A stretch of 64,000 bases of DNA from XYD12-FULL-36-8 sp964391015 (lineage in GTDB: Bacteria > Bacteroidota > Ignavibacteria > Ignavibacteriales > Ignavibacteriaceae): contig CAYMKU010000010.1 of NCBI GenBank assembly GCA_964391015.1, positions 1-64,000 of the forward strand, given 5' to 3'. Positions 1 to 7,803 of this stretch are shown piece by piece (within the stretch, counting starts at the first letter, position 1; each line of letters opens with the position of its first letter). The position numbers were made by a program, and so were the translations under genes. The notes below the pieces were generated by a model. That model saw nothing but the letters and a program-made list of their open reading frames with translations. It made no database searches and was not told where the DNA came from.

Positions 1-234
1 ATGCAAAGAAAATTGAATGAAAACTAATGAAACCAACAAAAGAAAAATTGCTATGAACTTGTTTACTGCGGCTTTGTGCTGAGGGAGTGTGCGAGATATT
101 GTATATGTGTTGTTCATCAATGAATCCCTTTTTATTAATGATGATTATTTGTGAAACAAACTTAGGTAAATGAATTATCCAAATAAATAGGTGTAAAAAA
201 TAATTATTGTAAGAGAAATGTTGCCTTCTCAAAA
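1..234. other. Window edge, no gene recognised
   Basis: AT-rich stretch downstream of the sugar-phosphate transferase gene. No open frame longer than a few codons with family resemblance and no hairpin followed by a T tract could be supported. It may be intergenic or contain the tail of a feature outside the window. Confidence 0.4.
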
Positions 235-1629
235 CTATACTGCTCGAGTTTCCCCCTTAATCATTTGCCAAATCGTGAGGAAAATGATTTGAATATCTAA
301 CCAAATTGACCAATTCTCAATGTACCAAATGTCATATTCAATTCTTTTTCTTGCTCTCTTTTCATTTTCAATTGGATTTGGAGAATCGCCTCTCAATCCA
401 TGAACTTGAGCCCAGCCAGTCAAGCCAGGTCTTACTCTGCTTCTTAGCTTGATTTCTTCTACAATTTCGGAGTAGACTTCATTGTAGGGTGTGAAGTGTG
501 GTCTCGGTCCAACAACTGCCATGTCTCCTTTAAGGATATTAAAAAATTGAGGAAGCTCATCAAGATTAGTTCTTCGTAGAAAACGTCCAATATTTGTAAT
601 TCTTGAGTCACCTTCAATAACCGGTGTAAATAAATCTTTGTTGGATTCGGTGGTTGGTATTAATGTTCTAAACTTATAGAACTTGAATGTTTTATTTTTC
701 ATCCCTATTCTTTTCTGAGCAAAAAATACAGAACCACGAGAAAATATTTTAACAAGAATAATAAGTATCGGAATGAGCCAGCTTAAAAACAAAACTATAA
801 TCAATAATGAAAATATCATATCAAATGACCGCTTTATGAATCGCCATTGTGCTTCGGCTAATGGTTCATTTCGAACTGTGATTATTGGAAAATTACCAAA
901 TAAAGTAACCTGGAATTTCTTTGATACAAATCTGAAGTAATCGGGGATAATGTGTACTTTAACAGCATGCTTGTCACAGAATTTTAATATTTGGTCAGTT
1001 AAATGACGTGAGGTTTCCGATAAAGCGATCACAGCTTCGTCTATTGATAGAGTCTTTAACTTTTTTTCAAGTTGTTTATTGAAAAAATCCGGGGATGAAA
1101 CAACTTTCTCTTCAATTATTTCCTTTAGATTGTAGCCAAAGTCAGGGTTCCCCAATATTAATTGCTTGAAATTCTGAGCAAGCGTTCCGTCACCTATGAT
1201 TAATAGATTTCTTATGTTCTTTCCCTTGTTTCTTAGATACTTCAAAAATTTTCTTGAAATAATCAGTCTAAGACAAACAAGTAATATTAATAAGGCAGAA
1301 TAATAAATGATAAAATATCTTGTAAATAAATTTTCCTTCCACAAGAAAATAAAAAGTACGGTAGCGGCAGTCTGAAATACAGTTTTCTTTAACAGATTTG
1401 CGAATTGACTTGGGAAATTCCTTGAAAACAATTCATCGTAAAAGTTAAAATAGTTTGCTGTCATCACCCAGAGGATATTCAATCCGATGAGAAGAAAAAA
1501 CATGTAATATCTCTCAAAGAGTATATTCCATGATTGCGCGAAAGCAGCAGCTAGGATGAAGGAAACATTTATTAAAATTAAATCGCTTACAAGTCTTAAT
1601 AAAAATATTGATCTTCTATTAACAATCAT
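235..1629 (-). CDS. Polyprenyl-phosphate sugar-1-phosphate transferase (WcaJ/WbaP type)
   Basis: Predicted to start polysaccharide repeat-unit synthesis by moving a sugar-1-phosphate from a nucleotide sugar to undecaprenyl phosphate at the inner membrane. In a 464-residue protein, four or five membrane helices fill roughly residues 10-125. A Rossmann-like CoA-binding-type domain follows (NLLIIGDGTLAQ, about 141-152). One more hydrophobic helix (269-293) leads into the catalytic domain, which has KFYKFRT (316-322), LDELPQ (356-361), GPRP (374-377) and RPGLTGWAQV (400-409). These are the family's catalytic signatures, so it should be active. The frame stays open to an ATG at 1710, but that would overlap the upstream gene by 61 nt; the ATG at 1629 starts right at the first membrane helix and is preferred. 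It is the last gene of the minus-strand polysaccharide locus. The sugar specificity cannot be read from sequence. Confidence 0.93.
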   Translation of the reverse strand: MIVNRRSIFLLRLVSDLILINVSFILAAAFAQSWNILFERYYMFFLLIGLNILWVMTANYFNFYDELFSRNFPSQFANLLKKTVFQTAATVLFIFLWKENLFTRYFIIYYSALLILLVCLRLIISRKFLKYLRNKGKNIRNLLIIGDGTLAQNFKQLILGNPDFGYNLKEIIEEKVVSSPDFFNKQLEKKLKTLSIDEAVIALSETSRHLTDQILKFCDKHAVKVHIIPDYFRFVSKKFQVTLFGNFPIITVRNEPLAEAQWRFIKRSFDMIFSLLIIVLFLSWLIPILIILVKIFSRGSVFFAQKRIGMKNKTFKFYKFRTLIPTTESNKDLFTPVIEGDSRITNIGRFLRRTNLDELPQFFNILKGDMAVVGPRPHFTPYNEVYSEIVEEIKLRSRVRPGLTGWAQVHGLRGDSPNPIENEKRARKRIEYDIWYIENWSIWLDIQIIFLTIWQMIKGETRAV

Positions 1630-1649
1630 GTGTAAAGGTTTTATACTTT

Positions 1650-2735
1650 TTATAATCCAAAATTTTTTATTTCGCCGATAACTTTCTCGGGAGTAATTCT
1701 TTTCATGCACTCGCCGCTTCTATCTTTGCAATTATATTCAAACCCGAGATTCAAGCAAGGTGCTTCAGGATAATCACTTTGAATAATTTTTGCATTTCGA
1801 TTCAATGGCCCCCACCTATTTGGATTTGTTGGGCCATGTAATGCAATAAGGTTACAGTTTAAGACCGAAGCAAGATGCATAATTCCCGTGTTAACACTTA
1901 AAACCACTTGCGAACTCTTAAGTAAAATTACAATTTCTTTTAAAGAGTATTTACCTGCAACATTATGGAGTCTCTCATTGTTTGTATAATTTTTTAATAA
2001 AGGTTCAATATATTCATAATCGGATGTTGAACCGGTGAAATATATCTCGCATTGAATTTCCAGCAAGTAATCAATTACTTTTTTCCAGTGTGTCTCAGGC
2101 CATCTTTTTAACTCAGACAAGTATCCGCTTGGCATTGTGTGAATAACAATTTGCCTACTCTTAACCTTAATGATATCTTGAAAGCCAATTTGGGGAAACC
2201 CATCGAGTTTTATCTCATCGGTGAACGCTAGTTTTTTATAATTATATAATTCATGGATAGCATTTGAATGCTCGGCTGCAAAATCAAAAATTAAATGCTT
2301 ACACTGTCCCTTAGTTTTAAAACCTACTCTGTACTTAGATTTTGAGAAGAATGTTAAAATCGCATTTAACCTTGCCCATTGGGAAGCATCAATAAAAACA
2401 TCCACAGGCCTGGAGCACAGAATTTTAATTGTGCTTAAAGGATTAAATAAATTAATGATTATTAATTCATCGTATGAACCCATAATCTCTGCAATTTCTC
2501 TTATTTCTTCTGAAACAAAGAGAATAATTTTTATGTTCTGATTGAATTTTTTTATGTCTCTTAAAAAACCATTTAGCAGAACTATATCACCAATTGCAGG
2601 TACTGTGAGAATCCCAATAGAGTTGAATTCCTTCGGCAATTCTCTTTTTTTGCCAAATAGCTTTAGTAAAAAAAGTATGGGGATTCCAATGTATTTATCG
2701 AGCAATTTGAAAATTATTTTCCCGCGAGAAGTCAT
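1650..2735 (-). CDS. Glycosyltransferase family 9 (heptosyltransferase-like)
   Basis: GT9 enzymes transfer heptose or related sugars from ADP- or NDP-sugars in LPS-type glycans. The N-terminal half has the expected ILTVPAIGDIVLLNGFLRDI stretch, in the position where family members carry a G-D-x-hydrophobic loop. The C-terminal half has the nucleotide-sugar site SVNTGIMHLASVLNCNLIAL followed by HGPTNPNRWGP, the classic D/NTGxxHLA signature. Length (361 aa) is normal. The frame is open to a TTG at 2747; the ATG at 2735 is chosen because the TTG sits directly against the only AAGG upstream. It lies 20 nt from both neighbours' ends, inside the polysaccharide locus. The actual donor is unknown, and an O-antigen role is as likely as LPS core. 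Confidence 0.88.
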   Translation of the reverse strand: MTSRGKIIFKLLDKYIGIPILFLLKLFGKKRELPKEFNSIGILTVPAIGDIVLLNGFLRDIKKFNQNIKIILFVSEEIREIAEIMGSYDELIIINLFNPLSTIKILCSRPVDVFIDASQWARLNAILTFFSKSKYRVGFKTKGQCKHLIFDFAAEHSNAIHELYNYKKLAFTDEIKLDGFPQIGFQDIIKVKSRQIVIHTMPSGYLSELKRWPETHWKKVIDYLLEIQCEIYFTGSTSDYEYIEPLLKNYTNNERLHNVAGKYSLKEIVILLKSSQVVLSVNTGIMHLASVLNCNLIALHGPTNPNRWGPLNRNAKIIQSDYPEAPCLNLGFEYNCKDRSGECMKRITPEKVIGEIKNFGL

Positions 2736-2755
2736 CAGTAAGAGCAACCTTAGTG

Positions 2756-3886
2756 TTACGAATTAATATTTATTATGTTATCTAATGATTTTTGAAACTT
2801 ATCATTGAATATTTCTTCTGAAAATCTATCAAGATTTTTTCTTCCATTCTCAATAAGTTTATTTACTAATCCTTTGTCTGATAAAATCATTCTTATGCTT
2901 TTGTAAATGCTTTCATAGTTGTTAGGATCGAAATATAGTGCTGCATCATTGCAAACTTCGGGCAAAGAAGCGGTATTTGATACTACAACAGGGCAGTTTG
3001 ATGCCATTGCTTCAAGGGGCGGTAATCCAAATCCCTCATACAATGATGGAAAAACTAATACGGACGCTCCTTTGTAAATAAAAGGCATGTCTTCGTGTTC
3101 AATGTAACCAGTGAAAATCATTCTACTTTTTAGTTTTTCATTCTGTCTCATCAGGTCGAATACCTCAGAATCTTTATGTAATTCTGATTCGGCTATTCCT
3201 ACAACTGCAAGGATTTTATCCGGCATGTCCTTTAATAAAAGCTCAAATGCTTTAACTGCTGTCCCAAAATTTTTGTGTGGTTTAATGCTGCCAACATATA
3301 AAAGATATTCATCGGATAAATTGTATCTATTCTTTATCCGGATAAGTTCATTTGAAATGAGATTTTCAGTGAAAGTAAACTTTGGTATGTATGGATATAT
3401 TACTTCAATATTTTTCTCAGTCAGTCCAGTATATTTTATAATTTCAGCTCTTGAAAATTCCGAGACAGTAAGGATTGTATCTGAATATTTTTGAGCAGCT
3501 TTTAACATAACATTTGCGTATATTTTTTGTGAAACCGTAAGTCGCTCTTGAAAAATTAAATGATTCACGTCGTGAATAATTACTATCCTTTTTTTTGCTC
3601 TGATAGGCAATAAAGGAATGTTATAATGCGGAGAGATGAAAATGTCGCAAGAAGAAATTATAAATGGTAAAATGATTTGTTCATTTACAGAGTAAATTGG
3701 CACAGAGCATTCTTTAATTATTATATTCTTACTCCAATTGAGACGTTCGATCTTATTTTTTTCGCCTATTAGTTCGACGTAATAGTTATCAGCTAAAATT
3801 GGAATCATGTTTTTGATATACGTTCCTATACCGGAATGATTAATCATTCTAGCATCGACAACTATTTTTAATTTCGTGGCGCTCAA
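2756..3886 (-). CDS. Glycosyltransferase family 4
   Basis: Retaining GT-B glycosyltransferase of the GT4 (group 1) family. The N-terminal acceptor domain opens with IVVDARMINHSGIGTY, the usual glycine-containing loop after the first strand. The C-terminal donor domain has YVGSIKPHKN near residue 197 and the E-x7-E signature in SLYEGFGLPPLEAMASNCPV near residue 281, followed by LPEVCNDAALYFDP. Length (376 aa) is typical. The start codon is TTG at 3886; the next in-frame ATG would remove the conserved first strand. It is probably co-transcribed with the flanking glycosyltransferases and builds one linkage of the repeat unit. Specificity (mannosyl, rhamnosyl or other) is not predictable from what I can see. 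Confidence 0.9.
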   Translation of the reverse strand: MSATKLKIVVDARMINHSGIGTYIKNMIPILADNYYVELIGEKNKIERLNWSKNIIIKECSVPIYSVNEQIILPFIISSCDIFISPHYNIPLLPIRAKKRIVIIHDVNHLIFQERLTVSQKIYANVMLKAAQKYSDTILTVSEFSRAEIIKYTGLTEKNIEVIYPYIPKFTFTENLISNELIRIKNRYNLSDEYLLYVGSIKPHKNFGTAVKAFELLLKDMPDKILAVVGIAESELHKDSEVFDLMRQNEKLKSRMIFTGYIEHEDMPFIYKGASVLVFPSLYEGFGLPPLEAMASNCPVVVSNTASLPEVCNDAALYFDPNNYESIYKSIRMILSDKGLVNKLIENGRKNLDRFSEEIFNDKFQKSLDNIININS

Positions 3887-3907
3887 TTTGCTAAGAATAC
3901 TCTCGCC

Positions 3908-4798
3908 TCATTTTTTAGCTTTGTAGCGCAAGTTAATCATACTTTTAAAGACCATCATCAAAATTTTTATGCTTGTATCGTTAAAAGTAATTAATGAAAG
4001 AAATAAAAATTTTACGAAAAGATAAATCTTTATAGATATATTCTGTATTAGCCCGTTATGTATTTGGTAATAAAGCAACTGAGATTCTTTTGCGTAATAA
4101 TATGTACTTTTCCTAAAATCTTGCTTTACATTTTCACCCTTAAAGTGGATGATCTTAGCAAAAGGATAATAGAATACCTTTAATCCCCTGTCAGAAATTC
4201 TTCTACAAATATCTGCATCCTCCATATAAAGAAAATATCTCTTATCAAATCCACCAATCAAGTTAAATGTTTCTTTCATTATCAAGATGGCAGCCCCACT
4301 TACCCAATTAACGGTTCGTATTTCGGAATAATTCTTTTCGATTTTAGAAAGCTCAACATGGTCTTTTATCCGGTTTATACTTTCAAGTTTTTTATTTTTT
4401 ATTTCATTTATGATTGAGATATGATGACCAAAAGATACTTGAAAAGTATTGTCATTATTTAGTAATCTAAAGCCAACAACGCCAAATTTTTTTTCTCTGA
4501 AATATTCTATTGTATTACCAAGAAAATCGTTTTGTATAATGGTGTCCGGGTTAAGAAAGAATAAATACTCGCCATTAGCATGCTCTGCTCCCAGATTATT
4601 TGCTTGTGAGAATCCTTTGTTTTCATTCATCAATAGTCTTACTTCGAATTTATTCACGATGTTGCTTAAGTCTTCCTCACTTGAATTATTCACAATTACA
4701 ACTTCAAAAGGACACGATTTGATTTTATCAAAGATCGATTCGACACATTTTAGTAGAAAGTCTTTTTGCTTATAATTAATTATTATGATTGAAACCAT
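3908..4798 (-). CDS. Glycosyltransferase family 2
   Basis: Inverting GT-A enzyme. The 296-residue protein begins directly with the first beta strand (MVSIIIINYKQKDF), has the VVIVNNSSEED nucleotide-binding loop, a DxD-equivalent FLNPDTIIQ near residue 79, and the acceptor-side EDADICRR motif near residue 195, as in rhamnosyltransferase-like members. A hydrophobic C-terminal stretch near 256-275 suggests membrane association. It lies 8 nt downstream of the preceding GT2 gene, which argues for one transcript. Sugar and acceptor are unknown. Confidence 0.9.
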   Translation of the reverse strand: MVSIIIINYKQKDFLLKCVESIFDKIKSCPFEVVIVNNSSEEDLSNIVNKFEVRLLMNENKGFSQANNLGAEHANGEYLFFLNPDTIIQNDFLGNTIEYFREKKFGVVGFRLLNNDNTFQVSFGHHISIINEIKNKKLESINRIKDHVELSKIEKNYSEIRTVNWVSGAAILIMKETFNLIGGFDKRYFLYMEDADICRRISDRGLKVFYYPFAKIIHFKGENVKQDFRKSTYYYAKESQLLYYQIHNGLIQNISIKIYLFVKFLFLSLITFNDTSIKILMMVFKSMINLRYKAKK

Positions 4799-4806
4799 TT
4801 AATGCT

Positions 4807-5841
4807 CTAAATATTTTCCATTACTGAAATTCTTGCCAGGCGACAATAAAGCAAAGAAAAAAAGTTAACTAGTCTTTCAAAAGAGTTCTCCCCGTTGAAT
4901 ATTTTTCCGCTTAATAATTTTAGAACTTCAGCTTCGTTGATTTTTTTGATTCTCTTAAGATCGGTTCTCCATATTTTAATTTTCCCATAATTAGTTATAA
5001 ACCAGATGTATGATCTAATCAGCCCACGAATTGAATATTTTTTGATAAAAAATGATGCGAAGAACTTCAGAAAAAAATTGAAGGCGAGTAAAGCAAGATA
5101 TTTTAATAAAAAACTTTTAGAAAACAACAATAAAAAATTAAGCAGTCTATTTCTTTCCTGGTAATAGAACATCAATGACGATTTTTGTTTATTGAATGTT
5201 GCATTACCTTTGTGATGAACTAAAGACTTAGATGTGTGCATGATTTTTTTCCCATAAAACTTTGCCTTAAGACAAAGATAAGTATCTTCCGCATAAGCGA
5301 AATATTCGTCTAAGAATAAACCACCAAGATAATCAATGAGGCATCTTTTAATGATTAATGAACAACCTGTCGCTTGAAATATTTCACCGATCCCATTCTC
5401 ATTTATTGGGAAAATTCCCATTATATTATGTCCGAGCAAATTAACCGTGCCGTTTTTCAAATAATATTTTGATGGGATCCCCTCGGTGATTACAAGTGAT
5501 TGAGCAATTCCGATTTCTTCATCTGAAATTATTAATTCATATAGATGCTTTAGCCAATCTTTATCGACAACAGTGTCATTGTTCAGTAAAACGATGAAAT
5601 CTCCAGCAGCATGTTTTACCCCCAAGTTGTTTCCTCCTGTAAAGCCAAGGTTCTTTTCAGCAACGACTATTTTTATTTTCGGATCGGAGAAGTTGTTCTT
5701 CACAAAATCTACGCTATCATCAAAAGAATTGTTATCTACAAACACTATCTCGAAATCAGTATATGATTGCAATAGAACAGAGTTAAGACATTCTTCCAAA
5801 AACCTTTTGCCGTTAAAATTTAAAATTATTATAGATATCAA
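4807..5841 (-). CDS. Glycosyltransferase family 2 (start corrected to TTG 5841)
   Basis: GT-A fold enzyme with ISIIILNFNGKRFLEEC at the start, VFVDNNSFDDS, the DxD-equivalent LLNNDTVV, and YAEDTYLCLKA as the acceptor-side acidic motif. After the catalytic domain come a hydrophobic region (LLKYLALLAFNFFLKFFASF) and a basic tail, so it is probably membrane attached. The reading frame is open as far as an ATG at 6090, but those 83 extra residues overlap the upstream GT2 gene by about 200 nt and look unlike any GT2 N-terminus. A TTG at 5841 places the initiator exactly where sister genes start (MISVIIPN, MVSIIIIN). Length becomes 344 aa. The upstream gene stops at 5892. Confidence 0.85.
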   Translation of the reverse strand: MISIIILNFNGKRFLEECLNSVLLQSYTDFEIVFVDNNSFDDSVDFVKNNFSDPKIKIVVAEKNLGFTGGNNLGVKHAAGDFIVLLNNDTVVDKDWLKHLYELIISDEEIGIAQSLVITEGIPSKYYLKNGTVNLLGHNIMGIFPINENGIGEIFQATGCSLIIKRCLIDYLGGLFLDEYFAYAEDTYLCLKAKFYGKKIMHTSKSLVHHKGNATFNKQKSSLMFYYQERNRLLNFLLLFSKSFLLKYLALLAFNFFLKFFASFFIKKYSIRGLIRSYIWFITNYGKIKIWRTDLKRIKKINEAEVLKLLSGKIFNGENSFERLVNFFSLLYCRLARISVMENI

Positions 5842-5891
5842 ATTGCTATGCAGATTTACTTTATGGTGAAGATTATTTTTAATAAAGACAT

Positions 5892-6839
5892 TTAGTAGAA
5901 CATATTCTCTATATACTCGGATGTTACTTTTATTTGCTTTTGGATATTGCCGCGCTTGGCTAATGATTTGGGAATTTCTATTAAGCCCCATAGATAACCC
6001 CGAACTGCGCTCAAAAAAACCTTGAAAGAATGATCTCTTATGAAAAGAAAGTACCTTTGTATTCTTCTCGCAATAAAAAATGGGATCCACCTAAACAATA
6101 TGTTGAAGGGATAGTTTTTTAACCTCACCGCAATAAGATTTTTTTCACAAAGCATGGTTTCGAAACCAGTTTTGGATTTTGAGGTTGAACCACGTTTATG
6201 GTAACAAATAGCTCGGGGATTGTAATAACATTTGTATCCAGCAAGCTGCATCCTGAAGTTAAAATCCACGTCTTCATAGTAAGCAAAGAAGTCTTCATCA
6301 AAAAAGCCAACTCTCTCAAACATTTCTCTTTTATAAATCGCAGCACCGGCGCAAGCACCCCAAATAAGCTCTGCTTTGTTGAATTGACCATTATCCTTTT
6401 CGGCATGACCGCGAGCAAAAGGGGATCCCCTTTTTTTAATAAAATCGCCGGCGTTATCTATAATTGTTCTGTCAAAATAGTTCAGCATTTTACAAGCACC
6501 GCTGCCAACATCACCCGAAATGAAGCAATTACTAAGTTCGTTTATAAAGTTTTTATCGCACTCTACATCGTTGTTTAAAAGAACAATGTAATCAACTTCA
6601 GCATCCTTAAGAGAGTGTTTTATACCGATATTAACTGCCTGTGCAAATCCTTTGTTGGAATCTAATTTAAATATTTCAACTTCTGGAAAATTATTTTGTA
6701 TGAATTCGATAGAACTATCAGAGGAGTTATTGTCGACAAGGTAGGTTTTAAAATCCTTTTTAGTCTGTCTTCTCAAAGATTCAAAACAAGTTTTAAGGTG
6801 CTGGACGCCATTTAAATTTGGAATTATAACTGAGATCAT
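5892..6839 (-). CDS. Glycosyltransferase family 2
   Basis: A 315-residue GT-A glycosyltransferase. It begins MISVIIPNLNGVQHLKTC and carries YLVDNNSSDSS, the DxD-equivalent VLLNNDVECD, and the acidic motif YYEDVDFNFRMQLAG, followed by a conserved H-x-R-G segment (CYHKRGSTSKS). A hydrophobic stretch (FNILFRWIPFFIARRI) suggests peripheral membrane contact. It sits 3 nt from the next upstream GT2 gene. The order of several close GT2 paralogues suggests stepwise addition of sugars to a lipid-linked oligosaccharide; substrates cannot be assigned. Confidence 0.9.
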   Translation of the reverse strand: MISVIIPNLNGVQHLKTCFESLRRQTKKDFKTYLVDNNSSDSSIEFIQNNFPEVEIFKLDSNKGFAQAVNIGIKHSLKDAEVDYIVLLNNDVECDKNFINELSNCFISGDVGSGACKMLNYFDRTIIDNAGDFIKKRGSPFARGHAEKDNGQFNKAELIWGACAGAAIYKREMFERVGFFDEDFFAYYEDVDFNFRMQLAGYKCYYNPRAICYHKRGSTSKSKTGFETMLCEKNLIAVRLKNYPFNILFRWIPFFIARRIQRYFLFIRDHSFKVFLSAVRGYLWGLIEIPKSLAKRGNIQKQIKVTSEYIENMFY

Positions 6840-6842
6840 ATC

Positions 6843-7784
6843 TTATAGGTATCGTTCCTTAAACTCTTTCAAGAAAAATTTGTGTTTTTTTAATCTGTAT
6901 TCGTCCTCCGCTCTAAAAATTTTTTTGATTTGTTCGACAAGAATAATAAACAAGGAATTTTTTATAGTTAGCACCTTTAAAATAAAAGCTTGCATCCAAT
7001 TGTAGTTTTTATCAAAAAAATGATTCATGCTCATAATAAATCTGCCATACATCCACCAATTATTTTCATTCCCAAAGCTCACACCGCCAAGATGTGTTAC
7101 TCTTAATGAAGTATCAATTGCAAGTTTATATTTTTTCCCAATCTGAAAGCTCAGGTCAACATCTTCAAAAAATAGAATATAGTTTTCATCCATTTTACCG
7201 ACCTGTTCAAAAATATTTCGAGTTGTAAGGAAAAAAGCGCAAGGTATTTGCTCTACGAATTCAATTCTTTTTGAATTTGGGTTAATATCTTGATTTTTTA
7301 AATATCGATTTATCAGCTTAGGAAAATTAGAGAAAGTATTTGCCATAAATGAATAAAAATATATGAATTGGCGAATTGTTGGATAACGTTGAAAATAATT
7401 TCGCTGAAAATTTCCATCATTTCCTATTAGCAACGGACATATCGCACCAATATTGGTATTATTTGCGAGGCTATTTATCAATCTACTTAAGATACTTTCA
7501 GTAAAAATAATATCTGGATTCATTATCAGAATATATTCACCAGATGACAAACTAATCCCTCTATTGTTTGCTGTCGAAAATCCCAAATTATCAGTTAAGT
7601 AAAAATTTTTGAAGTTATTTTTCTCTATTGATAGTATTTCAATTATTCGTTTTGAATCATCGGTTGAATTATTATCTACGACTATTACTTCAAAGTCTGT
7701 ACTTTTTTCATGTACATAAATTGATTTTATGCACTCTTGCAAAATTCTGCCAGTGTTATGATTTACTATGATTATGGAGACCAT
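6843..7784 (-). CDS. Glycosyltransferase family 2
   Basis: GT-A fold enzyme of 313 residues. Visible signatures are MVSIIIVNHNTGRILQEC at the start, VVDNNSTDDSKRI, the metal-binding position in LIMNPDIIF, and LFFEDVDLSFQIGKKY on the acceptor side, then THLGGVSFG. The C-terminus ends in an amphipathic and basic segment. It lies between the flippase fusion (20 nt upstream) and another GT2 (3 nt downstream), so it is part of the same transcription unit. It resembles rhamnosyltransferase-like GT2 proteins; the exact sugar is unknown. Confidence 0.9.
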   Translation of the reverse strand: MVSIIIVNHNTGRILQECIKSIYVHEKSTDFEVIVVDNNSTDDSKRIIEILSIEKNNFKNFYLTDNLGFSTANNRGISLSSGEYILIMNPDIIFTESILSRLINSLANNTNIGAICPLLIGNDGNFQRNYFQRYPTIRQFIYFYSFMANTFSNFPKLINRYLKNQDINPNSKRIEFVEQIPCAFFLTTRNIFEQVGKMDENYILFFEDVDLSFQIGKKYKLAIDTSLRVTHLGGVSFGNENNWWMYGRFIMSMNHFFDKNYNWMQAFILKVLTIKNSLFIILVEQIKKIFRAEDEYRLKKHKFFLKEFKERYL

Positions 7785-7803
7785 TTTATGCTTATCTACT
7801 TGG

